From: Bacteroidetes bacterium UBA2234
Lineage (GTDB): Bacteria; Bacteroidota; Bacteroidia; NS11-12g; UBA955
Assembly (NCBI GenBank): GCA_002347985.1
Contig: DDYM01000034.1
Coordinates: 3,495 to 27,117 of the forward strand
Reading direction: 5' to 3'
DNA: 23,623 bases
Positions 13,899 through 21,968 of the stretch are shown piece by piece; within the stretch, counting starts at the first letter, position 1, and each line of letters starts with the position of its first letter. Below the pieces are notes generated by a model that was not told the origin of the DNA, ran no database searches, and saw only the letters and a program-made list of their open reading frames with translations. The translations under genes and the position numbers were made by a program.

Positions 13899-16800
13899 AT
13901 GGTAAAACAGTTACTATCAATCATTGGGAAATATAATTTCAAGCATCTTTTGGTGATGTTTATTTTGTTTTTCTCTAGTCAGCAAGCATTGAAAGCGGAT
14001 CACGTAATGGGAGCCGATATGAGTTATGTTTGTTTGGGCAGTGGTAAATACAAACTCATAATTAAATTTTATCGAGATTGTAGGGGTGCAAGTGCCCCTC
14101 CAAGTTGGAGTCAATTGTATTGGTATGCCGGAAACAACCAAGGTATGTCAACCAGTCGCTATTCAATCGGGATGACCCGTGTTGGAATTCGTGACATTAC
14201 GCCTCGTTGTTCTACTGCAACTAGTCCCTGCAGTCCAACAAATACGAGTTATACTGGGGATGGGGTTGAGGAACATACCTATGAAGCCACCATCGATATT
14301 AGTAAATCGCCGTTTACAGGTTTGGGAATAGGAACAACTTATTGTGATTTGACTTTTGCTTACAATCAGTGTTGTAGAAACGCCGCGATTACCACCGGTG
14401 CAACTTGGGCCGATTTCTGGACAACAGCAACCATCAACGTTTGTAATGTAAATAAAGCAAAAAACAAGTGTAATACTTCGCCTCAATTGTCGAACGTTCC
14501 CATCGGTTATGCTTGTTGTAATCAGGCGTATTATTACAATAACGGAGCGATTGACACCATCGATTATGATTCATTGTCGTATTCAATGGCACCTGCATTG
14601 AGTGGTGTGCCAAATACTTCGGTTCCATATACTTCGCCATTTGCTTATCAATATCCGTTAACGCCATATTGTGTACCTCCAACTTCTATCAAATGTGCAC
14701 CGAATACCAAGACCAAGCCACCGCGTGGTTTCTTCATGGATACGGGTACTGGGGATTTGATTTTTACCCCTACCAAATGCGATGAGGTTGCGGTACTTGT
14801 TTTGGTAATTACAGAATGGCGGCGGGATACGAATAACGTCTGGCGATGGGTTGGCAAAACGCGGCGGGATATGCAAATTGTGGTAAAAGATGACTGTGGA
14901 TACAACAATGCGCCTACAGTGGAAGGACCTTATTCCTACAAGGTTTGCGAGGGTGAAACAATAAAATTCAAAGTTTCGTCGGATGATGAAACCTTTACCC
15001 CCTATCAAAAAGTCCCTGATACAACATCGATCAAATGGAACAAGGGGATTCCAGGTGCCAAATTCACGCTAGCGAACAAGAACGATTGGCCTGAAAAGCG
15101 AAAGGCATATGCTGATTTTGAATGGACACCCTCGGTGGGAATGGCCTCAGATGTTGCTTATTCATTTACGGTTACCGTAACCGATGATCACTGCCCTAAA
15201 CCATCTACATCAATCCGCGCTTTCAAAGTGAAAGTGAATCCAAGGGCATTTAGTAAGAGGACATACACAAAATTGAAATGCGGCAGATTTGCCATGTCGG
15301 CCACTGTGAGCGCTTCGTTCAAAGGAGTGCCATCATTTAAATGGAGTGTTCGCGATAGTTTGGGTAAAAGTGAAATTTTTTACAGCAGTAAGAAATCTGA
15401 TACAATGACCTTTTATAGAGGAGGAAAGTATATCATCGTTCATACGGTGAATAATGCTGAAAACTGTCCTACCATCTACAGAGATACCGTTATCATTCCA
15501 GACCCACCACAGGTTGTTATGGCAAAGGCAGATACATTCGCGTGTTTTGCAACAACCATGAAATTGAATGCCAATGTGTTGTATGGTAAAGCGCCGTTTA
15601 AATACTATTGGACACGCATCGTAAAAGACACGGGTACAAAGTCACCATGGAAATCCGAAACCCATATTTCTGGTGATACTTTGCAGCAATTAACAATACC
15701 CAATATCAACAGAGATTCTACCATGCGAATCAAAATTACAGATGGAGATGGTTGTGTTTTCTATGATACTGCTTCCATTTACGTGAAACCCCTCCCCAAA
15801 GTTAGTCTTGGTCCAGATTTGCGAATTTGTACTTATGAGACAGCTACATTTGACGCCCAAAATGCTGATACAGTCAAGTATTTATGGAGTTCAGGAGATA
15901 CAACCCGATATGTAACAAAAAATGTAAAAGGGAAGTATGTGGTCCGTGTAATGGAGAAAAAGTGGAAATGTATCATGACCGATACGGTGGAATTGTTTGT
16001 AAACGACACGGTAAAGAGTAGGGCTGGGAATGACACTGTAATCTGTCATCAAAAGTCAATGGAGTTAACTGCTTCACACAAGCCAGCGTCACTCACAGGG
16101 GATTATACTTGGGTTGATATCACCGGTGCAAAAACCTTAGGTAATAATGTTAAATATCTCATCACTCCCAAAAATACAAATCCCCCCAGCGGCTCCGCTC
16201 AATATTTCTATTATTCTCTGATGACCAAAGTAGTTCAATCAGGACATGAATGTCAGCATATTGATACAATTCGAGTGAAGGTCAATACATTGCCTGCGGT
16301 GAAATGGGATCCAAAGCCGTTAAAAGCGCAATGTTTCGTGTACGGTGATATTGAAGTGAATCCGTTCTTCAGTAAAGGCAAAGATGCCAAAACGAGGATT
16401 TGGGCGTTTGAAAACAAAACACCCTATAATGTCAATACAAAACCCACTACATCTGCCTCACCAGGGCCGGGATATGCAAGAAACTACGTCGATTCGTTGA
16501 CAACCGGACGTCATTTGTTCCGTACTACGTTCTTAAATAACACCCAACTTCAAAATGGAAATAGTTTTCAAGCGAAAATTTACGCGGCATTTACCGATAC
16601 CAATGGTTGTGTGAATATTGACAGCGTAGTGCAGAGAATCAACGGTAATCCGATGGTAGATATCAGAGATAGTGTTTTTTGTCAGGATTTAGGATCAATT
16701 AAAATGGATCAAATCACAGTGAGACCCAAAGTGAAAATTGGTATCAAAGTAGATTGGACCGTAATGAAAAATGGAACACCAGGTGGGGTAGATCCAACCA

Positions 16801-18653
16801 AGATATTGTCGAATGACAATCCGTTTGGCACACCTGATTGGGTATTTAGATTTGGAGACCCTACGGAGGATTTCTACCAAGGGGATTACAAATTCCAGTT
16901 GTGTGTTGAAGATCAGTTGACAGGTTGTTTGACCTGTGATTCAGTCAACATCAAAATTATATCTGAGCCTACTGTAAAAGTTACCTCACCCAATCCAGTT
17001 TGTGTCAATTGGGATACCATGGAATTGTATGATTTTATCAAAGTGAATGGTATCCAGGCCCGTGATAAAGATGGATCCAAATATCAGATTATCGAATACA
17101 ATTACAATCGTTTGGATCCTAAAGTAGGCAGTACCAAATTGATCAGCGGACATAGATTCTTGCCTTCCTTTGGAACAGGTACTTGGTTGATTAAGTATGG
17201 CAACGCCGCAACTGGATGTTTGAAAGAAGATAGTTTTTACATTTATGTCAATGATACTCCAAATGCCGTTCTTTTGGCTCCCACAACGATTTGTGCAAGT
17301 GGAACGCCTTTGGATTTGAACACACGCATCAATACTGCGCAGACCAAACCAGCCAGTGCGAATGGTGTTTGGACTGGCACAAGTACGGGTGTAACAGTTA
17401 CCGGAACTTCAACTTTTAAACCTTTCTCAATATTGTCGGCCAATAACATTGAAGGTCCTCATTCTTTTAGATTTACATACACAGATAACAATGGATGTTC
17501 AGATACTGAAGTGTACCAATTGTTCGTGAGAAATCAACCTACGATTGGCATTACTACAAGTAAACCGGCAAGTGCATGTGAAGGAAGTCCTTTCGCAATT
17601 CAAAGTACATCGAAGTATTGTGATGCAAAAGTATCATGGACCATGCAGAAACATTTAGATGGTTCGTTGAGTGATGGAAGCTTCAGCACTGGCAATACCT
17701 CAGAGAATGTCCTTTATGTTCACGGTCCGGTAGATAAAATTCAAAAGGGTGCGTTTTTAAAGGTAACTACTACACCAATCGCCGGTGATGTTTGTCCGCC
17801 CGTTTCTGATAGCATCGAAATTATTTTACATCAATACCCTGATTTGTCGGTATTGAATGATCAAAAGGGATGTATTCCATTGAATACAATTTGGACAGTT
17901 TCAGACAATAGGGGAATACCTGTCAATCAAATGGCTTACCGATGGGATTTTGGAAATGGAGACACATCAATCCTACAGAATCCCGCCGATGTAAAATATC
18001 CGTTGCAAGGAAAATACAATGTCCGCGTGATAGCTACCAATACCTCAGGCAATTGTAAAGATACAAGTGCGGCAATTGTAGAAGCTTATCCAATCCCTGT
18101 TGCCTCGTTCAACACAGATCCCACAAAGACCACTGTTGCATTGCCTAAGTTCAGAATGTTAAATAGCAGCAGCATCAATTCCAGTGTTTTTGCGGCCAAT
18201 TTGAAATACGCTTGGGACTTTGGGGATCCAACGAAATTGGATGACACATCTACATTGAAAAATGCATTCTATTCCTATGGAAAAGATACTGCGACCTACA
18301 CAATTACGTTGATTGTGAAATCCGACAAAGGATGTGCGGACACGGCTACCAAAATGGTATATATAGGTCCTGACATCATTGTGTTTATTCCCGATGCATT
18401 CACACCAGACAATGCAGGTCCAAATAAGAACAATACATTCGCTCCAGTTGCAATGAATTACAGAAATGCAACGATGATGATTTTCAATCGTTGGGGTGAG
18501 AAATTGTATGAAACAAACGACCTGTTGAAGGGTTGGGATGGACGTGCCAATGGTGCAGACTGTCAGGATGGGGTTTATATGTATACGTTAAAGCTCTACA
18601 GTCTAGACGACAAGATGTATGAGTATAACGGATCAATTTCCTTGCTGAGATAA
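13899..18653 (+). CDS. Giant secreted T9SS substrate with Ig-like/PKD repeats and type-B gliding-motility C-terminal domain
   Basis: 1584 aa from the ATG at 13899; the frame begins 20 codons earlier at 13839, but that start lies upstream of the predicted promoter and would bury the signal peptide. Signal peptide 1-33 (hydrophobic LLVMFILFF, cut near LKA/DHVMG). The first mature domain (MGADMSYVCLGSG, then IIKFYRDCRG) is an N-terminal module often seen in such Bacteroidota proteins. At least eight Ig-like units follow, each opening around a Cys (VCEGETIKF about 350, ICTYETATF about 643, ICHQKSMEL about 714, ICASGTPLD about 1131, SACEGSPF about 1227) and closing with a GC or WKC plus DT/DS strand. 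Two PKD domains (RWDFGNGDTS about 1347-1397; AWDFGDPTK about 1434-1487) precede the terminal domain at about 1490-1584 (FIPDAFTPDNAGPNKNN, IFNRWGEKLYE, GWDGRANG, DGVYMYTLKL), the CHU_C/type-B sorting signal. It should be exported by T9SS and displayed on the surface, probably as an adhesin or structural protein; no catalytic domain is seen. Confidence 0.88.
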   Translation: MVKQLLSIIGKYNFKHLLVMFILFFSSQQALKADHVMGADMSYVCLGSGKYKLIIKFYRDCRGASAPPSWSQLYWYAGNNQGMSTSRYSIGMTRVGIRDITPRCSTATSPCSPTNTSYTGDGVEEHTYEATIDISKSPFTGLGIGTTYCDLTFAYNQCCRNAAITTGATWADFWTTATINVCNVNKAKNKCNTSPQLSNVPIGYACCNQAYYYNNGAIDTIDYDSLSYSMAPALSGVPNTSVPYTSPFAYQYPLTPYCVPPTSIKCAPNTKTKPPRGFFMDTGTGDLIFTPTKCDEVAVLVLVITEWRRDTNNVWRWVGKTRRDMQIVVKDDCGYNNAPTVEGPYSYKVCEGETIKFKVSSDDETFTPYQKVPDTTSIKWNKGIPGAKFTLANKNDWPEKRKAYADFEWTPSVGMASDVAYSFTVTVTDDHCPKPSTSIRAFKVKVNPRAFSKRTYTKLKCGRFAMSATVSASFKGVPSFKWSVRDSLGKSEIFYSSKKSDTMTFYRGGKYIIVHTVNNAENCPTIYRDTVIIPDPPQVVMAKADTFACFATTMKLNANVLYGKAPFKYYWTRIVKDTGTKSPWKSETHISGDTLQQLTIPNINRDSTMRIKITDGDGCVFYDTASIYVKPLPKVSLGPDLRICTYETATFDAQNADTVKYLWSSGDTTRYVTKNVKGKYVVRVMEKKWKCIMTDTVELFVNDTVKSRAGNDTVICHQKSMELTASHKPASLTGDYTWVDITGAKTLGNNVKYLITPKNTNPPSGSAQYFYYSLMTKVVQSGHECQHIDTIRVKVNTLPAVKWDPKPLKAQCFVYGDIEVNPFFSKGKDAKTRIWAFENKTPYNVNTKPTTSASPGPGYARNYVDSLTTGRHLFRTTFLNNTQLQNGNSFQAKIYAAFTDTNGCVNIDSVVQRINGNPMVDIRDSVFCQDLGSIKMDQITVRPKVKIGIKVDWTVMKNGTPGGVDPTKILSNDNPFGTPDWVFRFGDPTEDFYQGDYKFQLCVEDQLTGCLTCDSVNIKIISEPTVKVTSPNPVCVNWDTMELYDFIKVNGIQARDKDGSKYQIIEYNYNRLDPKVGSTKLISGHRFLPSFGTGTWLIKYGNAATGCLKEDSFYIYVNDTPNAVLLAPTTICASGTPLDLNTRINTAQTKPASANGVWTGTSTGVTVTGTSTFKPFSILSANNIEGPHSFRFTYTDNNGCSDTEVYQLFVRNQPTIGITTSKPASACEGSPFAIQSTSKYCDAKVSWTMQKHLDGSLSDGSFSTGNTSENVLYVHGPVDKIQKGAFLKVTTTPIAGDVCPPVSDSIEIILHQYPDLSVLNDQKGCIPLNTIWTVSDNRGIPVNQMAYRWDFGNGDTSILQNPADVKYPLQGKYNVRVIATNTSGNCKDTSAAIVEAYPIPVASFNTDPTKTTVALPKFRMLNSSSINSSVFAANLKYAWDFGDPTKLDDTSTLKNAFYSYGKDTATYTITLIVKSDKGCADTATKMVYIGPDIIVFIPDAFTPDNAGPNKNNTFAPVAMNYRNATMMIFNRWGEKLYETNDLLKGWDGRANGADCQDGVYMYTLKLYSLDDKMYEYNGSISLLR

Positions 18654-19937
18654 TTTCTCAGATTTGATTTTGTCGGTTGGAAGGAAGTAGAGAATACAAA
18701 TTCCAATGATGAAGAACACCATGAGCAGCAAAATGCTGTTTCTCATGTTTCCAGTGACATTGTCGATCAACGCCCAAGCGAAGGTTCCCAATACGATGGC
18801 GAGTTTCTCTGTTACTTCGAAAAAGCTGAAATAAGAGGTGTTGTCGTGATCGCCGGGAATAAGTTTGGCGTAAGTGGCTCTTGATAAACTCTGAATGCCG
18901 CCCATTACAGTGCCGATAAGGCAGGCCAAAGCAAAGAACTGATTGGGTTTTTGTGGTTCCAACTGATAGGCTAGTATGCAACTCAATGTCCAAATGCTCA
19001 AACTGATAAACAATGCGGGTTTGTTGCCGAGCTTTTTCGCTGCCCATGCAAAGAAATAAGCGCCAGCAATTCCTATGAGTTGAATCAAAAGAATGGTTTT
19101 AAGCATGTCTTCGGATTCCAATTTGAGTTCATTTTTTCCAAAAAGGGCGGCCACGTAAATGACAGTTTGCACTCCCATCGTATAGACGAAAAAGGATCCC
19201 AAAAAGATTTTAACGGCTTTCATCTTTTTGACTTCTTGAAAGACATTTCGTATTTCGCGATATCCATTCCAGATACTGACTTTTGCTTTGGCTTCTAATT
19301 TGCCAGGAAGTTTTAGCAACGGCCAGAAAGACCAACCCAACCACCACAAACCCACGGTTGCAAATCCAACCTGGAAAGGTAGAGGACTTGTTTTGGGCGA
19401 TGGTAAACCAAACCAATCGTGTTTGATTAGTAGCAATAGGTTGAATATTAGCATTAGAACAGATCCGATGTAACCCATGGTAAATCCGCGGGCCGACAAT
19501 CGATCGAATTTGTCGGGTGTGGCAATTTCGGGTAGATAAGCGTTGTAGAATACGAGGCTACCGGCAAAGCCCAGTGTAGCGATCATAAAACTCATCAGTC
19601 CGAACATATAATTGTGTCCGTTAAAGAAATACAAGGCACTACAACCCAAGCTTCCCAGAATTACGAAAAATCGCATGAAGGGTTTCTTGGCTCCAGAAGC
19701 ATCACTGATTCCCGAAAGCAAGGGTACGAGCAAAACATTAATTAAGAATGCAAAACTCAAACAATAGCTGTATAGGGCAGTGTTTTTGAAGTCCATGCCC
19801 ATCACTTCCATGTGTTTGGGAGTGAAGCTTTCGTAGAAAGTAGGGAAGATGGCTGATGATATACTTAGGGAGTAAACGCTGTTCGCCCAATCATACATCG
19901 TCCAAGCGGTCATGACACCTTTGTTGTTCTTTTCCAT
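18633..19937 (-). CDS. MFS transporter of the UMF1/Atg22 type
   Basis: 434 aa integral membrane protein, with about 12 predicted hydrophobic helices. The N-terminus TAWTMYDWANSVYSLSISSAIFPTFY matches the conserved YDWANSxY start of the UMF1 (Atg22-like) subfamily, and VMGGIQSLSRATYAKLIPGD is the conserved block before the last helices. Yeast Atg22 exports amino acids from the vacuole; substrates of bacterial members are mostly unknown. Its ATG lies 34 nt after the clpX stop on the same strand, so cotranscription is possible. The 3' end overlaps the end of the giant surface-protein gene by 21 nt, tail to tail. Substrate cannot be inferred. Confidence 0.85.
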   Translation of the reverse strand: MEKNNKGVMTAWTMYDWANSVYSLSISSAIFPTFYESFTPKHMEVMGMDFKNTALYSYCLSFAFLINVLLVPLLSGISDASGAKKPFMRFFVILGSLGCSALYFFNGHNYMFGLMSFMIATLGFAGSLVFYNAYLPEIATPDKFDRLSARGFTMGYIGSVLMLIFNLLLLIKHDWFGLPSPKTSPLPFQVGFATVGLWWLGWSFWPLLKLPGKLEAKAKVSIWNGYREIRNVFQEVKKMKAVKIFLGSFFVYTMGVQTVIYVAALFGKNELKLESEDMLKTILLIQLIGIAGAYFFAWAAKKLGNKPALFISLSIWTLSCILAYQLEPQKPNQFFALACLIGTVMGGIQSLSRATYAKLIPGDHDNTSYFSFFEVTEKLAIVLGTFAWALIDNVTGNMRNSILLLMVFFIIGICILYFLPTDKIKSEKLSQQGN

Positions 19938-19971
19938 AAGAGGATTGCAATTTACCCAAAAATGTGGGATA

Positions 19972-21231
19972 TCAAGAAGCGAATTTCTGGCTGTCCGCCC
20001 GATTCCATTTTTCTTCCGCGATCGCTTTGGTGATAATCAACTCAGACTTTCCTTTTTGCGAAGGCGCTTCGAACATGAAGTCTTGCAGAATCAATTCGCA
20101 AATACCTCTCAAACCACGAGCTCCCAATTTGTTCTCAAAGGCCATGTCTACAATGAAATCAATGGCATCGTCTTCGATTGACAATTTGATTTTGTCCAAT
20201 GAAAACAGATGTTCGTATTGTTTCAGCAAAGCGTTTTTGGGTTCGGATAGAATTGACTTAAGCGCAGGTTTGTCGAGTGGTTCCAAAGCCGTAAGAATCG
20301 GCAATCTACCAATCAATTCAGGGATCAAACCAAATGATCTAAGATCAGGAGGAGATACCAAACTCAGCAATTTTTTGTCGTGGATTTCACGATTGTGGCT
20401 GCTTTTGAATCCCAACGATTGCTTTTGAACTCTTCGAGAAATGATTCGCTCAATCCCGTCGAATGCTCCGCCACAAATGAATAAAATATTGGTAGTATCT
20501 ACTTTGATGTATTTTTGATCGGGATGTTTACGACCGCCTTCGGGGGCCACATTGGAAATGGTCCCTTCTAGAATTTTTAGCAATCCTTGTTGAACACCTT
20601 CACCGCTTACATCTCTAGTGATAGAGGCGTTGTCGCCTTTGCGACTGATTTTATCCATTTCATCCAAATAGATAATTCCGCGCTCTGCCAATTCGGGTTT
20701 GTAGTTCGCTACTTGAAGCAAACGACTCAGAATGCTTTCTACATCATCACCTACATAGCCTGCTTCTGTAAGGACAGTGGCATCGGCGATACAAAAAGGA
20801 ACATCAAGAATTTTTGCCAATGTTTTGGCGAGTAATGTTTTACCAGTACCCGTTTCACCGATCATGAGGACATTGGATTTTTCAATCTCAACGTCCTCGG
20901 ATTTATTGCTATTTTTTTTACTATTTAAACGTTTGTAATGGTTGTAAACGGCTACGCTTAGTGTGCGTTTGGCTTGGTCTTGACCGATTACATATTGATC
21001 TAAATGCGCTTTGATTTCGGTGGGGGTAGGCAGTTTTTTGCCGCCTTTTTCACCTGAAGTGCTGTTAATGTCAGAAACGGTTTCTGACACTCCACCAAGT
21101 TCTTTTTCTACAATTTTATTGGCTTGTTCGGCGCAATGATCGCAAATATGACCATCTAAACCAGAAATTAGCATCAACGATTCGCTTTTCTTGCGACCGC
21201 AGAATGAGCAATTGGGGTCTTTCGCCTTCAT
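19972..21231 (-). CDS. clpX: ATP-dependent Clp protease ATP-binding subunit ClpX
   Basis: 419 aa, normal length. The N-terminal zinc-binding domain has Cys8, Cys11, Cys30 and Cys33 (NCSFCGRKK and HICDHC). After a Ser/Thr/Gly-rich linker (47-66) the AAA+ module follows: IKAHLDQYVIGQDQAKR, Walker A GETGTGKT (125-132), Walker B IIYLDEMDK (186-193), EGTISNVAPEGGRKHP and the sensor 2 arginine in LGARGLR (369-375). QSLGF (271-275) sits where the ClpP-docking IGF loop belongs, so it should pair with the ClpP encoded just upstream. It unfolds tagged substrates and feeds them into ClpP. The ATG starts 6 nt after the clpP stop. The linker codons contain a 21-bp palindrome. Confidence 0.97.
   Translation of the reverse strand: MKAKDPNCSFCGRKKSESLMLISGLDGHICDHCAEQANKIVEKELGGVSETVSDINSTSGEKGGKKLPTPTEIKAHLDQYVIGQDQAKRTLSVAVYNHYKRLNSKKNSNKSEDVEIEKSNVLMIGETGTGKTLLAKTLAKILDVPFCIADATVLTEAGYVGDDVESILSRLLQVANYKPELAERGIIYLDEMDKISRKGDNASITRDVSGEGVQQGLLKILEGTISNVAPEGGRKHPDQKYIKVDTTNILFICGGAFDGIERIISRRVQKQSLGFKSSHNREIHDKKLLSLVSPPDLRSFGLIPELIGRLPILTALEPLDKPALKSILSEPKNALLKQYEHLFSLDKIKLSIEDDAIDFIVDMAFENKLGARGLRGICELILQDFMFEAPSQKGKSELIITKAIAEEKWNRADSQKFAS
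21069..21089. repeat. 21-bp perfect palindrome inside clpX
   Basis: Arms TGTCAGAAAC and GTTTCTGACA are perfect reverse complements around one central G. They lie in the clpX linker codons (VSETVSD) between the zinc domain and the AAA+ domain. In the clpX mRNA this could fold into a stem of 8-9 bp with a 3-5 nt loop. As DNA it could be a dimer binding site. A 10-bp perfect arm is unlikely by chance at a given place, but the window is long and no function is shown. Confidence 0.5.
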
Positions 21232-21237
21232 GCGAGG

Positions 21238-21930
21238 TTATTTGGTACGACGTCCAAGCACTTCATCAATCATTCCGTAGGCTTTTGATTCTTCGGCGGT
21301 CATCCAATAATCGCGGTCTGAATCTTTTTCTACTTTTTCGTAGGGTTGTCCTGAATGACTTGATATGATATCGTACAATTCCTTCTTCAATTTGCTGATT
21401 TCTTTGTAAGTGATTTCGATATCTGAAGCTTGGCCTTGAGCACCACCCAAAGGTTGGTGAATCATGATGCGAGAGTGGGGAAGAGCAGTGCGTTTTCCAT
21501 GGGCTCCAGCGCACATTAACACTGCACCCATACTTGCCGCCATTCCAGTACAAATTGTAGCGACATCGGAACTGATGTACTGCATCGTATCGTATATGGC
21601 TAAGCCGGCATAAACGCTTCCGCCTGGACTGTTGATGTAGATTTGGATATCACGGTTTGGATTGGCACTTTCCAAAAACAACAACTGACCCATGATGATA
21701 TTGGCAACATCTTCATAAATTGGAACACCCAAGAATATAATTCTGTCCATCATCAATCGAGAGAAGATATCGATCACGCTCGCGTTCATCTGACGTTCTT
21801 CAATGATATTCGGCGTTAAGCCGTAGATGCCTCCACTTTGAGAAACCAATTTGGTATACTCATCTATTCTCAAACTACTGATTCCCAGATGTTTGGTTGC
21901 GTATTTTTGAAATTCTTTACCGTAGTCCAT
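21238..21930 (-). CDS. clpP: ATP-dependent Clp protease proteolytic subunit ClpP
   Basis: 230 aa from the ATG at 21930. The frame extends to a TTG at 21951, but that TTG is within a -7 box and palindrome. The serine protease triad is complete: Ser133 in GMAASMGA, His158 in RIMIHQPLGG and Asp207 in KDSDRDYWM, with the same spacing as E. coli ClpP (25 and 49 residues). YINSPGGSVYAGLAIYD is the oxyanion and substrate strand. A slightly long N-terminus precedes the mature fold. It forms the double-heptamer chamber used with ClpX. The order tig-clpP-clpX is the classical one; the start lies 38 nt after the tig stop. Confidence 0.97.
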   Translation of the reverse strand: MDYGKEFQKYATKHLGISSLRIDEYTKLVSQSGGIYGLTPNIIEERQMNASVIDIFSRLMMDRIIFLGVPIYEDVANIIMGQLLFLESANPNRDIQIYINSPGGSVYAGLAIYDTMQYISSDVATICTGMAASMGAVLMCAGAHGKRTALPHSRIMIHQPLGGAQGQASDIEITYKEISKLKKELYDIISSHSGQPYEKVEKDSDRDYWMTAEESKAYGMIDEVLGRRTK

Positions 21931-21937
21931 GTTGTTC

Positions 21938-21956
21938 TTGTTATATAACAAATCTA
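21938..21956 (-). promoter_or_regulatory. Candidate internal clpP promoter with 14-bp palindrome
   Basis: The minus strand reads TAGATTTG at 21956-21949, a full TAnnTTTG match, in the short tig-clpP gap. Directly after it, overlapping its end, lies the perfect 14-bp palindrome TTGTTATATAACAA (21938-21951), covering the expected transcription start. The -33 element is weak. This could allow clpPX expression independent of tig, with an operator over the start site. Confidence 0.4.
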
Positions 21957-21968
21957 ATACAGAAAAGA

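Noticed and set aside
15169..15183. 15-bp palindrome CGGTTAC-C-GTAACCG inside the giant surface-protein gene
   Set aside because: It falls in codons for an alternating Thr/Val strand (TVTVT), where codon repetition easily makes palindromes; no regulatory context.
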